Shown here: positions 6,897 to 7,488 of the stretch, one piece after another | Layout of the letters: every line of letters starts with the position of its first letter | How positions within the stretch are numbered: position 1 is the stretch's first letter | Assembly: GCA_945872875.1 (NCBI GenBank) | Contig: CAMCBB010000084.1 | Coordinates: 1 to 7,488 of the forward strand | DNA: 7,488 nucleotides | Direction: 5' to 3' | Origin: Flavobacterium psychrophilum | GTDB taxonomy: Bacteria > Bacteroidota > Bacteroidia > Flavobacteriales > Flavobacteriaceae | Translations under genes and position numbers: made by a program | The notes under the pieces: model-generated | Database searches by the model: none | What the model saw: the letters and a program-made list of their open reading frames with translations, nothing else | What the model was told of the DNA's origin: nothing

Positions 6897-6929
6897 AAAA
6901 AAACAGTTGCAATGCAACTGTTTTTTTTT
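6897..6929. terminator. Bidirectional intrinsic terminator between convergent genes
   Basis: CAGTTGC (6904-6910) and GCAACTG (6914-6920) form a perfect stem around AAT. It is flanked by A7 on the left (6897-6903) and T9 on the right (6921-6929), so the stem extends with A-T pairs and has a U-tract in either direction. It lies 16 bases after the barrel stop codon and 27 bases past the stop codon of the convergent Spy-like gene, and can serve both. Confidence 0.9.
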
Positions 6930-6956
6930 AAACCAACCTTAAATATTCAATATTAA

Positions 6957-7397
6957 CTATTTTCCGTATTCTAATTTTTCTCCCATTCGGTTCTCAATTC
7001 GGTCTGCCATTTTTTCTTTTCTAGCTTTTCTAATTTCAGTCCATTTTGAAAATTGCTCCGGTGTAAGGATTTTTTTCATACGCTCTTCGGTTTGCATTTT
7101 TTCTTCTTCAAATTTCAATTTGCGTGCATTCAATTCCTCAGAGGCCATTTTTTTCTTTTCTGCTTTTCTCGCTTGGATTTCGGCTTTTCTTGCCTCTCTC
7201 TGTTCGATTTCTTTTACCACAATTTCTTTTAACTCTTGCGCTTGTTTATCAGATAGATTTAATTCTTTAGTTAACTTCTTAACCTGAAGATTAACACGTT
7301 GCTCTGGAGTTAATTTATCATTATTTTCTCCCATTCTTTCCTGTGCAAAAGTTGACGTTCCAACTAATAGCAATGCCAATACAAATAATTTTTTCAT
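6957..7397 (-). CDS. Small exported Spy-like / LTxxQ-type helical protein
   Basis: The 146-residue product has a signal peptide at 1-18 (TFAQ, mature start at Gln19). The rest is almost entirely charged helix. There are two LTPEQ motifs, at 29-33 and 111-115, and a LNLSDKQAQELKEI segment at 46-59. A Lys/Glu/Arg-rich coiled-coil-like stretch spans about 60-110, and the tail is rich in Arg, Lys and Met. The repeated LTxxQ motif and helical build resemble the Spy/CpxP class of periplasmic chaperones and stress sensors. Bacteroidota homologues are often annotated only as DUF-type or 'Spy/CpxP-like' proteins. A chaperone or envelope-stress role is inferred. The protein is slightly shorter than E. 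coli Spy. It is convergent with the barrel gene and shares its terminator. No clear promoter match was found in the 91 bases upstream. Confidence 0.85.
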   Translation of the reverse strand: MKKLFVLALLLVGTSTFAQERMGENNDKLTPEQRVNLQVKKLTKELNLSDKQAQELKEIVVKEIEQREARKAEIQARKAEKKKMASEELNARKLKFEEEKMQTEERMKKILTPEQFSKWTEIRKARKEKMADRIENRMGEKLEYGK

Positions 7398-7488
7398 ACT
7401 ACTATTTTTTTAATGTTATGAATGTTTGACTTCAAAAAACTAAAATAGTTTAAGACTCGATAAAAGTTTTCAGGGAAGCAAAAAAAAA

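Noticed and set aside
7398..7488. A further gene or promoter at the right edge
   Set aside because: The region is AT-rich with no open frame of note. The nearest -7-like strings on the minus strand (for example TATTTTAG) deviate from the consensus, so no feature is called.
1..7488. Mobile element, CRISPR array, toxin-antitoxin, defence or biosynthetic system
   Set aside because: No transposase, regularly spaced repeats, terminal inverted repeats, tRNA-like fold or defence-type motif was seen. Every long open frame is accounted for by housekeeping or envelope genes.

Overview
The window reads as ordinary chromosomal DNA of a member of the Bacteroidota, most likely Flavobacteriaceae and close to Flavobacterium. 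The supporting signs are very high A+T content, absence of clear Shine-Dalgarno sequences, candidate promoter cores matching the flavobacterial -7 box TAnnTTTG, a GLPGLI-family protein, a large outer-membrane barrel with an N-terminal carboxypeptidase-regulatory-like domain, and signal peptides ending in AQ or SQ. The genus is inferred from protein character, not from a search.

Layout: positions 1-223 are an AT-rich leader that may begin with the last codons of an upstream outer-membrane protein (2-46). It also holds a tandem 11-bp repeat, a possible -7 box and a 9-bp inverted repeat. Next comes rnhB (ribonuclease HII, + strand), facing lipB across only 16 bp. On the minus strand, transcribed leftwards, lie an exported beta-propeller-like protein (2990-2199), a deoxynucleoside kinase (2199-1585, overlapping its upstream neighbour by one base as TAATG) and lipB (1520-822). 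They are probably one transcription unit. A 129-bp divergent intergenic region separates this unit from a plus-strand envelope locus: a GLPGLI-family protein (3120-4031), a strong hairpin terminator (4046-4086) and a 902-residue TonB-dependent-receptor-like outer-membrane barrel (4172-6880). A second, symmetrical terminator (6897-6929) sits between the barrel gene and a convergent small exported Spy-like, LTxxQ-type protein (6957-7397, minus strand). The last 91 bases are that gene's upstream region and contain no gene I can see.

The genes fall into two groups. rnhB, the kinase and lipB are housekeeping genes: removal of ribonucleotides or RNA from DNA, nucleoside salvage, and protein lipoylation. 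The propeller, GLPGLI protein, barrel and Spy-like protein are all exported, and the last three probably belong to envelope transport or envelope stress functions. I see no mobile element, CRISPR array, tRNA, rRNA or phage gene, and nothing that amounts to a new biological system. The best leads are the GLPGLI/barrel pair split by a terminator, the translationally coupled propeller-kinase pair, and the inverted repeat upstream of rnhB.
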